Below, one piece after another: positions 55,251 through 64,000 of a DNA stretch of 64,000 nt. Origin of the DNA: Blasia pusilla (Eukaryota > Marchantiophyta > Marchantiopsida > Blasiales); contig CM114274.1 in NCBI GenBank assembly GCA_050084515.1, positions 42,470,001 to 42,534,000 on the forward strand. The letters are read 5' to 3'. The first letter of the stretch is position 1, and each line of letters starts with the position of its first letter. A program made the position numbers and the translations under genes. The notes under the pieces were generated by a model. The model did not search any database. It was not told the origin of the DNA and saw only the letters and a program-made list of their open reading frames with translations.

Positions 55251-55262
55251 TAGTATCAGAGC
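55251..55262 (+). promoter_or_regulatory. Primer-binding site, initiator-Met tRNA
   Basis: TAGTATCAGAGC, one change from the standard TGGTATCAGAGC, 2 bp after the LTR. It primes minus-strand synthesis. Confidence 0.85.
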
Positions 55263-55475
55263 AAATCCTTGATGAGCATGAACTTGGGGTCGTAGAAGAT
55301 CTGGAAGTTTGAGAAGAACTCAAGGTAGTTGGAAGACCGCAACGCTCAAGGAGGAATGCAAGAGATGAGGAGGAGATCTGAGAAAGTGAGGACTCGCAAA
55401 TGGCGATCAAGGGCAAAGAATCGAGGAAACCGTGAGTCAAAGAAAAAAAACCGAGAGACAAATCAATGATGGACC

Positions 55476-56108
55476 GTGAGCCAGAGGTGGAGATTGCGAC
55501 TCCCGAAGTGCCGAGTCGTCAGACATGAGGATGTTCCAAACAAAAATCTTTCCGCGGGGCCTTCGGCTCCAAACTCAAACGAACCGGCCTTTTATATCCA
55601 AATGATCGGTTTGATGAAGGTGACGGCGGATCATATGGCCGAGCAGAGCAAGGTGATAATAGAACTTAAGTCGAATGGAGCCTCTAGTTTCGGCAAGAAG
55701 CTTTGTAAAACAAATTTTCCAACGCCATTCACACAAATGGAGCGTTCTCGGAAAGTGAGCGAGTTTCCAACGGAACTCAAACTTTATTTTGAAGCGCACA
55801 AGGCAAATGAGCAAGACAAGGTGACTATAGCGGTCATGTTTCTGAAGGATCACGCTCTCCATTGGTGGACGGCTCATCGTAAAGAACATCTGGGCCATGG
55901 AAGAACTTTGAGTTGGGAAGATTTCGAGGAGTTGATTGGTAACCGATTCGCTCCAGAATATCAAGAGTATCGCGATGGCATGGAGTTTGTGAGGTTGTGC
56001 CAAAGCGAATCCCTAAGCACTTATGTGCGAGAGTTCAGTGCACTCATGAGCTCACTTTCCACGTACAAGTTTACAGAGAAGGTGATCTTCTTAAGTGGAC
56101 TCAAATAG
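55476..56108 (+). pseudogene. Chromovirus Gag
   Basis: A 210-codon frame with a capsid region: FPTELKLYFEAHKANEQDK, MFLKDHALHWWTAHRKE, SWEDFEELIGNRFAPEYQ and LSTYVREFSALM, typical of plant Ty3 Gag (retrotrans_gag). It stops at 56106; the zinc knuckle lies in a later frame. Confidence 0.88.
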
Positions 56109-56377
56109 TGCGCCAAAAAGGCCCTCTTTTGTAAACCTCACATTCCAAAGACGTGCGCGGAGCTTGAGAGCGGATAGGGGACGATGAAGTCCAAAACAAC
56201 CAAAAACCCTTTGAGCCAAAAAAATTTTCTAAGTTACCAAAAAACAAAGGGACATCCAAGAGGGTTTGGAATGGGGGTGAGCGCGACCACGGAGGGTCTC
56301 TTGTCCCAGCAGCAAAACGAGTAGAACTCAATGCAAAGCCAAGAGGGCCTCCCTTCACGAAGTCAACAAACGCCAAA

Positions 56378-57016
56378 GTGATTTGCTACAATTATGGCAA
56401 ACCCGGGCATATGGCTAAGGAATGTGTGAGGCCCAAGGTTAGTAAACCAAGTATGATTGCGTTTGCTGCTAAGCACTTATCGGCGAGAGATCTAGATACA
56501 TCTCTCCAAGTCACCAAGAGAACGCCCAATTTGGTTTACCTAGGATCCAAGATCGCTAATCGCGATGTGATGTTGCTCGTTGATACATGTGCTTCGCACT
56601 CCTTCTTGAGCCCAAAAATCGTAAAGACGTTGGGATTTCCAACTACTTAAGCGGATGAACCCATTAGGGTAGGATTCGTGGGAGGCAAGTCTCACTGGAC
56701 CTCAGATCTGGTTTTAGGGCTACTTGTGGGATGTTGAGTATTTGAGTTGAAGGAGGATTTCACAGTTTGCGACATGGACAGAATCGATGGAGTCTTGGGG
56801 AACACGTTCTTGGATGCATATGAGGTGGAACTAAGGCAAAGACCTTTGAGGTTGAGCGTCTTGGTTAACGGCAAACAGACGGACGTCAGATTGGTTCGTG
56901 AGGTTCCTAGAAAGACGGAGTTGGTGAACGCCATCACAAGGGCGAGTTTGGCCGAGTTAGAGGAAGGATTCCTTTGCTTGATGAGACAAGTAGAGGATGA
57001 TGCAAGCGTGAGATGA
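56378..57016 (+). pseudogene. Chromovirus zinc knuckle and protease
   Basis: CYNYGKPGHMAKEC is a CCHC knuckle with its second Cys replaced by Tyr. The protease active site reads LVDTCASHSFL, where the family has DTGASHSF, so the essential Gly is lost. After a stop near 56648 the rest of the protease (MDRIDGVLGNTFLDAYE) continues at 56747-57016. Confidence 0.85.
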
Positions 57017-57068
57017 AGAGATCAGAACTCTACTTCAAGGAGAAATCCCTGAAACACTCAAGAGAGTT

Positions 57069-58031
57069 GTGAAAGCATTTGGAGATGTGTTGACTAAGGA
57101 GCTTCCGACTGACTTACCACCACATAGGGCGGTTGATCATAAGATAGAGGTGATACCCGAATCTCAACCACCTTCAAAGGCACCATATAAGTTGAATCAA
57201 GAAGAACTTGCTGAGTTGAAGAAACAGTTGGGTGAACTCCTAGAGAGGGGTTACATCCGAACTAGCAAGTCATCTTATGGAGCGTCCGTTCTCTTTGTGA
57301 AGAAGAAGGATGGGAAGTTGAGACTCTGTGTTGATTACCGGGCGCTAAATAAAGTGACGGTAAGGAACAACTATCCTCTCCCGAGGATGGATGATCTCTT
57401 TGATCGATTGTCAGGTGCCAAGTATTTCAGCCTGATTGACCTGAAATTAGGCTATTATCATATTCGGATTGCCGAAGCGGATGTAGAGAAGACTACGGGT
57501 AGAACGAGATTCGGCTCGTTCGAGTTTGTGGTAATGTCTTTCGGTCTTTGTAATGTGCCTCCGACGTTCACCACTTTGATGAAATCCATCTTTCATAAGG
57601 AGACGAATGAGTTTGTGATCATCTACATAGATGACATACTCATCTATTCGAAAACACTAGAGGAGCATGCTCGACATTTGAAGACGGTGTTTGAGAAACT
57701 CAAGGCGAACAAGCTGTATGCGAATGCAGATAAGAGTGAGTTAGATTTGACAAAGATCAAGTTCTTGGGGCATGTGGTTAGTACAGATGGAGTGAGTCCA
57801 GACATGGAGAAGATAAGCGCGATTGCCGAATGGGAACCGCCTTCCACTGTGAAGGGGATGAGGAGGTTCATTGGAACAGTCCAGTTTTACCGGACATACG
57901 TGAAGAACTTTTTGGAAATAGTAAAACCTCTCACAGAGTGGATCGCAAAGTGTGCCAACACAACATGGACCGAGGAAGTGGATAAAGCCTTCAATGAGTC
58001 AAAGAGATCCTCTCGCAGGAACCAATTCTGA
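57069..58031 (+). CDS. Chromovirus reverse transcriptase (open frame)
   Basis: 320 codons containing all RT blocks: HKIEVIPESQPPSKAPY, FVKKKDGKLRLCVDYRALN, FSLIDLKLGYYHIRI, VMSFGLCNVPPTF, the catalytic YIDDILIYS, and LGHVVSTDGV with RFIGTVQFYRTYVKNF (connection). FGLCNVPPTF has changed from the usual FGLTNAPATF. The frame shifts just before RNase H. Confidence 0.9.
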   Translation: MKAFGDVLTKELPTDLPPHRAVDHKIEVIPESQPPSKAPYKLNQEELAELKKQLGELLERGYIRTSKSSYGASVLFVKKKDGKLRLCVDYRALNKVTVRNNYPLPRMDDLFDRLSGAKYFSLIDLKLGYYHIRIAEADVEKTTGRTRFGSFEFVVMSFGLCNVPPTFTTLMKSIFHKETNEFVIIYIDDILIYSKTLEEHARHLKTVFEKLKANKLYANADKSELDLTKIKFLGHVVSTDGVSPDMEKISAIAEWEPPSTVKGMRRFIGTVQFYRTYVKNFLEIVKPLTEWIAKCANTTWTEEVDKAFNESKRSSRRNQF

Positions 58032-58562
58032 AGCTGCCGGAGTTTGACCAACCCTTCGAGGTGCACTTTGATGCTAGTGATTTTGCGATTGCAGGAATGT
58101 TGGTGCAAAAAGGGAGACACGTAGCATACGAGAGCAAGAAGCTTAGTGATACCGAAAGGAGATGGCCCACTCATGAGAAAGAGTTGTTCGCGATGGTTCA
58201 TTGCTTGAGGAAGTGGCGTCACTATCTGGGACTTCACAAGACTCGAGTATTCACCAATAACATTTCGCTCAAGTATTTGGAGACCCAGGATCGCGTAACA
58301 CCGAATCAGCTTTGATGGCATGATACCTTGGCGTTGACGAATGTGAAGCTAATCCACAAGCTGGGGAAAGACAATCTCATTCCAGATGCGTTAAGTCGTA
58401 GGGATGAGCATATGCTATCGACGACACAAGTGTTGAGAATAATGTTCCCTAATGAAACAGACGTGGAAAGAAGGATTCGTGAAGAATACATGAAGGATGC
58501 GCAAGCAAGGAGTACCTTGGGAAGTCGAAGCAAGGCGAGAAGATGGCCAATCTAAGTTTGAG
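58032..58562 (+). pseudogene. Chromovirus RNase H, truncated by insertion
   Basis: Frame 58061-58315 gives HFDASDFAIAGMLVQKG, YESKKLSDTERRW and EKELFAMVHCLRKWRHYL (RNase H). Frame 58328-58555 gives LIHKLGKDNLIPDALSRR, the end of RNase H. The Asp in TDH-type TNNISLKYLE is lost. The sequence is then broken at about 58562 by the antisense fragment. Confidence 0.85.
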
Positions 58563-60295
58563 ACACGGCTTGCTAAGGTTTAAGTTACCGGAGTGAACCG
58601 ATCCCCAATCAACTCCTTGAACTCCTCCCAACTCAGAGGTGACTCGCCGCCCAGATATTCTTCTCGTTGAGCTGTCCACCATTGTAGAGCATGATCCTTC
58701 AGGAAAGTAACGGCTACCGTCACCTTGTCCCGCTTTCAGCGACCCTCTGCGCCTCGAAGCACAGCCTGATTCGATTCGTAAGGAAATCCTTCACTTTCAT
58801 GGCGCCCCACTCCCGTGAATGACGTGGGGGAGTTTGTCTTGCGAGTTTTTGCCCGCACCGGGTTTCGAGTGGCCTCTAACTCTGCAATCCGCTTGCTTTG
58901 CTGGGACATCTGCTCCACCAACACCTTCAACAAGTCCAACGTCTAGCTCGACTCCGTCCTTTCCCCTGAGTTTGGGCCCACTGGCCCCGCGGAAGGATTC
59001 GCCTCTGGAACGTCCTCACGATTGGCATTCAGCTCTTCGGGAGTCTCCGTCTCCTCCATAGCTTCACAGTCCGGCATTGGTTCCTCTCTTGGTTCACGTC
59101 GCTTGATTCGGCGCTTCTTGGGTTGTTCTCCCTCAATCGCCATTTCCAAGCCAACTCACTCAGATCTCCTCCTCGTTTCTTGCATCCCTCCTCGAGCATC
59201 CGAGTCTAGCCGCTACCTTGAAATTTCCCAATCGTCCGGCTGATCCCACGACCCCAAGTTCTCGCTCACCAAGGATTAGCTCTGATACCACTTGTCGCGC
59301 CCCTACTCTCCTTGAACGTCAATCTTTAGTGTTGCGGAAGCGTGCGTTCAGTAGGTCACGAACTCATCGCCGATCTGCACCCAAACACGCACTCTCGTTA
59401 GTCGGGTCTGGGCCAACCGGCGTTCCAACCCGCCGAGTCTTCAACTCGGCGTCTCATCAAGCTCAACCTTCCTTAGTTCCTAGCTTCCAAAACATGGCAA
59501 GTCCTTCAAGACTTGGAACAGACTTCCTGGTTAGTCCAATGATTTGAAACGGCACTTGCGCGCCTATCGATCCCAACTGTTCAACGGTCCTCGGGTGAGT
59601 TCCGAACCAAGACCCAAGTAATTGAGTCGCGGTGTGAAATCCAAGAGGGATGTCTAGAATCGCCTCAATGGACTTGGTGCAGGTTTTCCAACCCAACGCC
59701 CAAACTCGCGTTCCGTTCCATGCCCTTGAGCCGCCCCACGGCGCCCAAAGTGGGGTTTGGGTTCCAAGCACTCTCGGAGACCTTCCCCCGTACTAGTACT
59801 TCTGGGGTTCTCCAATAACTCCTCCCCTTTGGGAAAAGAGGGTCGGGCCCTTCATTGTGGCCCTCAACCCGACTCTACTTACAATCGTTTTCGGGTTTTA
59901 TCTCGGCCGTTGCTCATGCATTTGCAGCGATCTTTGGTGCGTTTGAACTGGCTCTCTATAAGCTTTCCAACGCATCCTTATTCGTTCCAAACGCATCTCG
60001 GAGCTAAAAGTTATGGCCATAAATACAGTCGGAAACTCTCAAACGCTAGTGGCGTTCCAAATCCGGATCTTTCCTTTGGCAACCCACTTCCTAGACTCGA
60101 CTTCTTTCAAGTCTCATTCCGCGTTTGGTCCAGGTTTCTGAGTCGCGACCATAACATCTGAAACGCGACTCCTCGCTCGCGTCTCGTCTCTTGTCTCCTC
60201 TTTGAGACAACTCCAACGCGCAAACCATCTTAGCGTGAGTCCGCTAATGTTCCGATGTTCCGCTTGGCACTTGTTTGGTCATGAGGGTCGCGACA
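58563..60295 (-). mobile_element. Antisense chromovirus fragment: LTR, PBS and Gag start
   Basis: On the minus strand: LTR 60295-59293 (TGTCGCGACC ... GGCGCGACA, 1003 bp), then the PBS, then a Gag N-terminus with start codon at 59149. Gag pieces (EQPKKRRIKRREP, VEQMSQQSKRIAELEATRN and SWEEFKELIGDRF-type sequence) run to 58563 and stop in mid-capsid. It resembles the host element's Gag but is clearly diverged, so it is a related family, truncated at its 3' side. Confidence 0.85.
59279..59290 (-). promoter_or_regulatory. Perfect initiator-Met PBS of the nested fragment
   Basis: TGGTATCAGAGC on the minus strand, 2 bp after the LTR end. Confidence 0.9.
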
Positions 60296-60480
60296 GCTAT
60301 GGTGTGAGATGGTGTAGAAAGAGATTGGATCTTACTTTATTGGAGATATTTTAGTACTTCTTGTCTCGTTGTTTGGATGCCATGAGTTAGCATGGGATCG
60401 TGCGTGTTTGTGTGTGTGTGTTCGGTGATAGCGACGTATGTTGTGGAGCGATGTGTATGGGCACGAAATCATGATGGACT
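60296..60480 (+). repeat. Scrap of the methyltransferase-family block B inside the chromovirus
   Basis: 60419-60468 (gttcggtgatagcgacgtatgttgtg.agcgat.tgtatg.gcacga) matches the end of block B (40040-40086). It sits between the nested LTR and the resumption of integrase. Confidence 0.55.
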
Positions 60481-61736
60481 TTGGCATGACACAAAGGGGA
60501 GAAATCCACTCTTGCTGTTTTGGCCAAGAGGTTCTTCTGGCCCAACATGAAGGAAGATGTTGCTCAATATGTGAAAACCTGCGTGACCTGTCAGGCCAAC
60601 ATAGTTTCTTATGCAAAGAAACAAGGCTTACTTTCGTCCTTTGCCGATCCTAAAGGGACACTTGCAAAAGATCAGCATGGATTTCATTACGAGTCTTCCG
60701 AAAATTTGAGGGATACAATGCTATACTTGTGATAGTTGATCGATTTAGCAAGTTGGGGAGGTTTGTGCCAACGAGAGAGTCTGCGACGGCCTACACGACT
60801 TCTCGATTGTTCTTGGATGGTTGGTGGCGAGCTCACAGATTACTTAGGAGCATTGTGTCTGATCGAGATCCTAAGTTTTCTAGTGCCTTTTGGAAACATC
60901 TATTCAGGAGGTTGTGGACGAAACTCAACTTTAGTATGGTCTTCCATCCTCAAACGGAAAAAGTAAACTTGGTTGTGAACCAGTACTTAAGGAATTATGT
61001 GAGTGCGGACCAAAGAGATTGGGCCAAGTGGCTAAGTATGGTTGAGTATTGTTACAAATCGACCAAGCACTCTGCAACCGGAGAATCTCCGTTTCTTCTG
61101 GCGTATCAAAGTGAACCAGAAGGGCCTCTTAACTTGGCTCTTTCGAGGGGCGCTACATTGGCACACACTTGTCAAGCAACGGCGAATTTTTTTAGTGGAA
61201 ATGCAAGACTGACAAAAGCGAGCGAGAAAAAGTCTTGCCAAGGCTCAAGTAAGGTACAAAAGCATGCTAACAAAAGTCGGCGCCAAGTGAGTTTCCAAGT
61301 TGGGAAACAAGTGTGGTTGAGTGTAAAGAATCTCACTCTTCCGAAGGAATTGTCCACAAAATTTTCAGCCAAGTATACTGGACCGCATGTGATCAAGGCA
61401 AAGCCGTTTGAGGATGTGTACACATTAGAGTTGCCAAACGAGTTCAAGATTCATCCGACTTTCCATGTGTCATTATTGAAGAAGTGTCTTCAAGACAATG
61501 TGCGTCCGGAACAAAGGATGGTGTTAAGACCACAACCGGTCATAAAAAATGAGGAACCAGGGTTCGAGGTTGAGACCATTCTGCGTTCCAAACGTAGAGC
61601 CGCCAAGTACGAGTACTTGGTCAAGTGGAAAGGCTATCATGTGAAAGAGGCGACTTGGATTGCGGAGGCAGATCTTGAACACGCGCAAGAAGCGTTGCGA
61701 GACTTCAAATGGATGCAAGATAGACACATGCGTTAG
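60481..61736 (+). pseudogene. Chromovirus integrase with C-terminal chromodomain
   Basis: The zinc-finger half is present as LAKRFFWPNMKEDVAQY and CVTCQAN (60520 onward); its first His pair is damaged by the insertion. After a shift, a 335-codon open frame (60729-61736) carries VDRFSKLGRFVP, VSDRDPKFSSAFWK (catalytic Asp), HPQTEKVN.VVNQ (Glu changed from the usual GQTE context), SPFLLAYQ, KYTGPHVI and FHVSLLKKC. A chromodomain follows: VETILRSKR, EYLVKWKGY, EATWIAEADL. In chromoviruses this domain directs integration to heterochromatin marks. Confidence 0.9.
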
Positions 61737-62430
61737 TACATGGTGGAGCAAAGGACATAACTTGTGACCAAGAAGCTTGGGTCGATAACCTCTTGTAACT
61801 AGAAATGTTTAGTTGTTGCAATAAAGAATGCATGGATTTGGAGATTCGATGCTTGTGATTGCGACTTTGAGTTTGGTAGTACATGGCAATGATTAGTTCT
61901 TCATATGCTTAGGATGTAAGTCAAGGAGGCCAAAAAATGAGTATTTGAGGTGAGACCTTGTATTCGAATAAGTCATCTAGATTAGGACCAAGTGTTGAAG
62001 TGCTAGCATTTGGACTTGCCCTAACGTCGGCGGGGCTGATTAGTCTGTCTTGGAGTTTGTGGTGATCTCATTCTTGTTGCATGAGTGAACTTAGTAACGC
62101 GCCTAAGTAGAATACGAGTGACCCAAAAGTAGTACGAGTTGGCTAGGTAAACAAGCAGTTGTTTACAAATAGTGAGTGAAGTGTCAGGTTGCAGATTTAG
62201 TTAGCTTATTTTGATAGTTTAGATTAGTTCTACAAAACTGGTCTAGGCTGATTGAAGTGAACAACCTAATAATTCTAAGTGCTGCAAGCAACAACCTAAC
62301 ACTTAAGCCAAAAGAGGAATTGCGGGTTAGCTACCAGAACACTATTCAGTGTTAAGGGGTCGGCTTCCCAAAACTTAACATTAAAAAGGCTTGTGTTGAT
62401 GAGGACATCAACCTTCTAATGAAGGGTGAT
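61737..62430 (+). mobile_element. 3' untranslated region of the chromovirus
   Basis: Non-coding up to the 3' LTR. gaagggtgat (62421-62430) is the nearest purine-rich tract to the LTR. No gene seen. Confidence 0.6.
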
Positions 62431-63458
62431 TGTCGCAACCCTCATAACCAAACAACACCAAATAGGCGCCAAGCGGAACATCAGAACTCAAGTGGACTCA
62501 CACTGCGATGTTCGCGCTTTGGAGAGGGGTTTGGAAAGGTCTCTTGGAAAATTCCAAGAGATGAAACGCATAACAGAATTTTGCGTTTCATGTGTTAGTG
62601 GTTGTAACCTGGAAACCTATACCAAACGTGAGCCAAGACTTAAAATGAGTTGAGTCTTGGAAGGTTGGTTGCCAAAGATGTGAGAACCAGTTTTGGAACA
62701 CGACTAGAGTTTGTGGAATTTGACTGTGTTTTGGACCATAACGTTTTGCCCCAACATGCGTTCGGGAAAAGTGAGAGCGCATTGGAAAGCTTATCTTGAG
62801 ACGCTTATAGCGCACCAAAGATCTTAGCAAACACATAAGTACAGACTCATATATTGGCCAAAAATTATGGTGAGAACAATCGGGTTGAGGGCCAATTGGA
62901 GAGGCCCGGGTGTCTTTCCCTAAATGTAGGGAACCCCGGAGATCCCTAGAAGTACTAGTAAGGGAGGAGTCTCTCCAAGATGTCTTGGAACACGAATCCC
63001 CACTTTCAGCACCAAACGGCGTCTCATAGGCACGGGATGGAACGGGAGTTTGGCGTTGGAACTCGAAACCCAAACCTGATCGAAGGGAGTGGACTTTGTA
63101 CGCCACACTTGGATTTCAACCCGAGATTCACTTCGTGTGAGTCTTGGTTAGGGACTCATTGGATGTCCATTGGACAGTTGGAACCGCCAAGCGTGAAACG
63201 CCGTTTGAGATTCCTGAACTCACCATAAAGTCTGTTCCAAGTCTTTCGAGACTTGCCCGTGTTGTAAACCGCAAAACAAGGAAAGTTGAGCTTGATGAGA
63301 GACCGAGACGAGAACTCGGAAAGTTAGCCGCTGATTGATCCAAGACCCGACTAACCAGAGTGCGTGTTTGGATGCAGATCAGTGTTGAGAGCCTGACCTA
63401 CTGAACGCACGCTTCCGCAACAACAAGATTAACGTTCAAGGAGAGTAGGCGCACCACA
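62431..63458 (+). repeat. 3' LTR of the chromovirus
   Basis: 1028 bp from TGTCGCAACC to gcaccaca, followed by the ATGAT target duplication. It includes the 545 bp missing from the 5' LTR. Confidence 0.9.
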
Positions 63459-63463
63459 ATGAT

Positions 63464-64000
63464 GTAGAGCTAATAAAAATAATTAATTGAAAAAACTCAA
63501 CCTTGTTTATTTGCCACGTTCACACACTTCCTCTTAGACTTAAATTTCCGCCTCTGTTGGATTCTTGATAACACCTCTTCCTTCAAACGATGCTCCGTCG
63601 CTTATCCCTTTTTACCTATCAATTTGTAAAATCATTATAAACCTTATGCATTCATTATTATTTCTTATAACTATTAGCCATGTATGCATTTCCCATAATA
63701 ATATAGAGTAGTATTGAGAAAACTTCAAATCCCCTATAGGCACTTTATACACTCCTCCTCCACATTCTAAACTCCGTTTCTCCATATTTTTTCATGTTAT
63801 TGTATTTCTTTTTTTATTTGGAAAATTCTTAACTCATGTCTCCTTAGTGAACCAAAAGAGGGAAAAGAAACCCTTTTTCTTTATGAAAAAACCCTAATCC
63901 CCTTGAATGGTACGTCAATAATTGAACATGGAGGATCAAACTTGTTTCTATGAAACCATAACCAAAGTAGGCGTGGAATTAAAAATTGATAGATTTTAGT
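63464..64000. other. AT-rich flank, no gene seen
   Basis: No open frame or repeat recognised. Confidence 0.5.

Larger units (their letters stand above)
54766..63458 (+). mobile_element. Ty3 chromovirus (chromodomain) element with nested insertion
   Basis: A full-length LTR element flanked by ATGAT on both sides (54761-54765 and 63459-63463). LTRs start TGTCGC and end aca. The PBS matches initiator-Met tRNA. Order is Gag, zinc knuckle/protease, RT, RNase H, [antisense insertion], integrase, chromodomain, which is the chromovirus arrangement. The LTRs differ at roughly ten of the first 150 positions by eye, so the insertion is not recent. Frame breaks in every domain except the last show it is inactive. 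Confidence 0.92.

Noticed and set aside
63455-63480. A PBS-like sequence after the 3' LTR (tgatgtagagctaat) suggesting a third LTR unit
   Set aside because: The match is weak and overlaps the ATGAT target duplication, which explains the sequence better.

Overview
The window looks like transposon-rich nuclear DNA of a land plant. The evidence is a dirigent-protein gene, a Mutator-like (MULE) transposase gene with short GT-AG introns, a Ty3 chromovirus primed by initiator-Met tRNA, hAT transposases, and a plant telomere-type motif (TTTAGGG). I cannot name the species. The gene content and the odd Ty3 family would fit a non-seed plant, but that is a guess.

Layout. 0-8.7 kb: a diverged repeat split by a terminal-repeat insertion, a decayed hAT transposase (3.6-5.8 kb) and AT-rich and foldback repeats. 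8.7-12.6 kb: a mostly single-copy island with the only clearly intact host gene, a dirigent gene on the minus strand. 12.6-17.3 kb: repeats, including a solo terminal repeat (14.3-14.9 kb). 17.3-20.5 kb: a second hAT copy joined to a terminal-repeat fragment. 21.4-29.6 kb: a decayed Ty3 element (copy 1), ending in a foldback against an oppositely oriented relative. 32.1-40.1 kb: a second copy (copy 2), bounded by a 4-bp target-site duplication. 44.4-47.8 kb: a seven-exon MULE gene on the minus strand. 51-52 kb: two candidate exons of an unrecognised host gene. 54.8-63.5 kb: a chromodomain Ty3 element with a 5-bp target duplication, itself interrupted by an antisense fragment of a relative.

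The main result is the Ty3 family at 21-40 kb. Both copies carry, in the protease reading frame and upstream of reverse transcriptase, a complete DNMT3/DRM-like cytosine-C5 methyltransferase domain: DLFGG motif I, PCQ catalytic motif, ENV/ENM motif, PRLWW and a C-terminal LGQAMDLN segment. The copy whose 3' end survives also has a C4-H-C3 PHD finger at the end of the integrase. The inferred polyprotein order is Gag-NC-PR-methyltransferase-RT-RNase H-integrase-PHD, which is a DNA-methylation writer and a probable histone-tail reader in one retroelement. Methyltransferase capture by retrotransposons is, from memory, described in dinoflagellates and a charophyte alga; the combination with a PHD finger in a plant-like genome deserves checking.

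The same family has unusual ends. Three insertions have the same outer ends (TGTC...GACA) and exact or near-exact 4-bp target duplications. In two of them the 5' repeat is followed directly by the leader and lacks a roughly 137-bp block (B) that is always present at the 3' end. The U3 region carries two conserved hairpins just upstream of a TATA box. Many of the stops in these copies are explained by C-to-T change at CpG or CHG sites, as expected for heavily methylated DNA.
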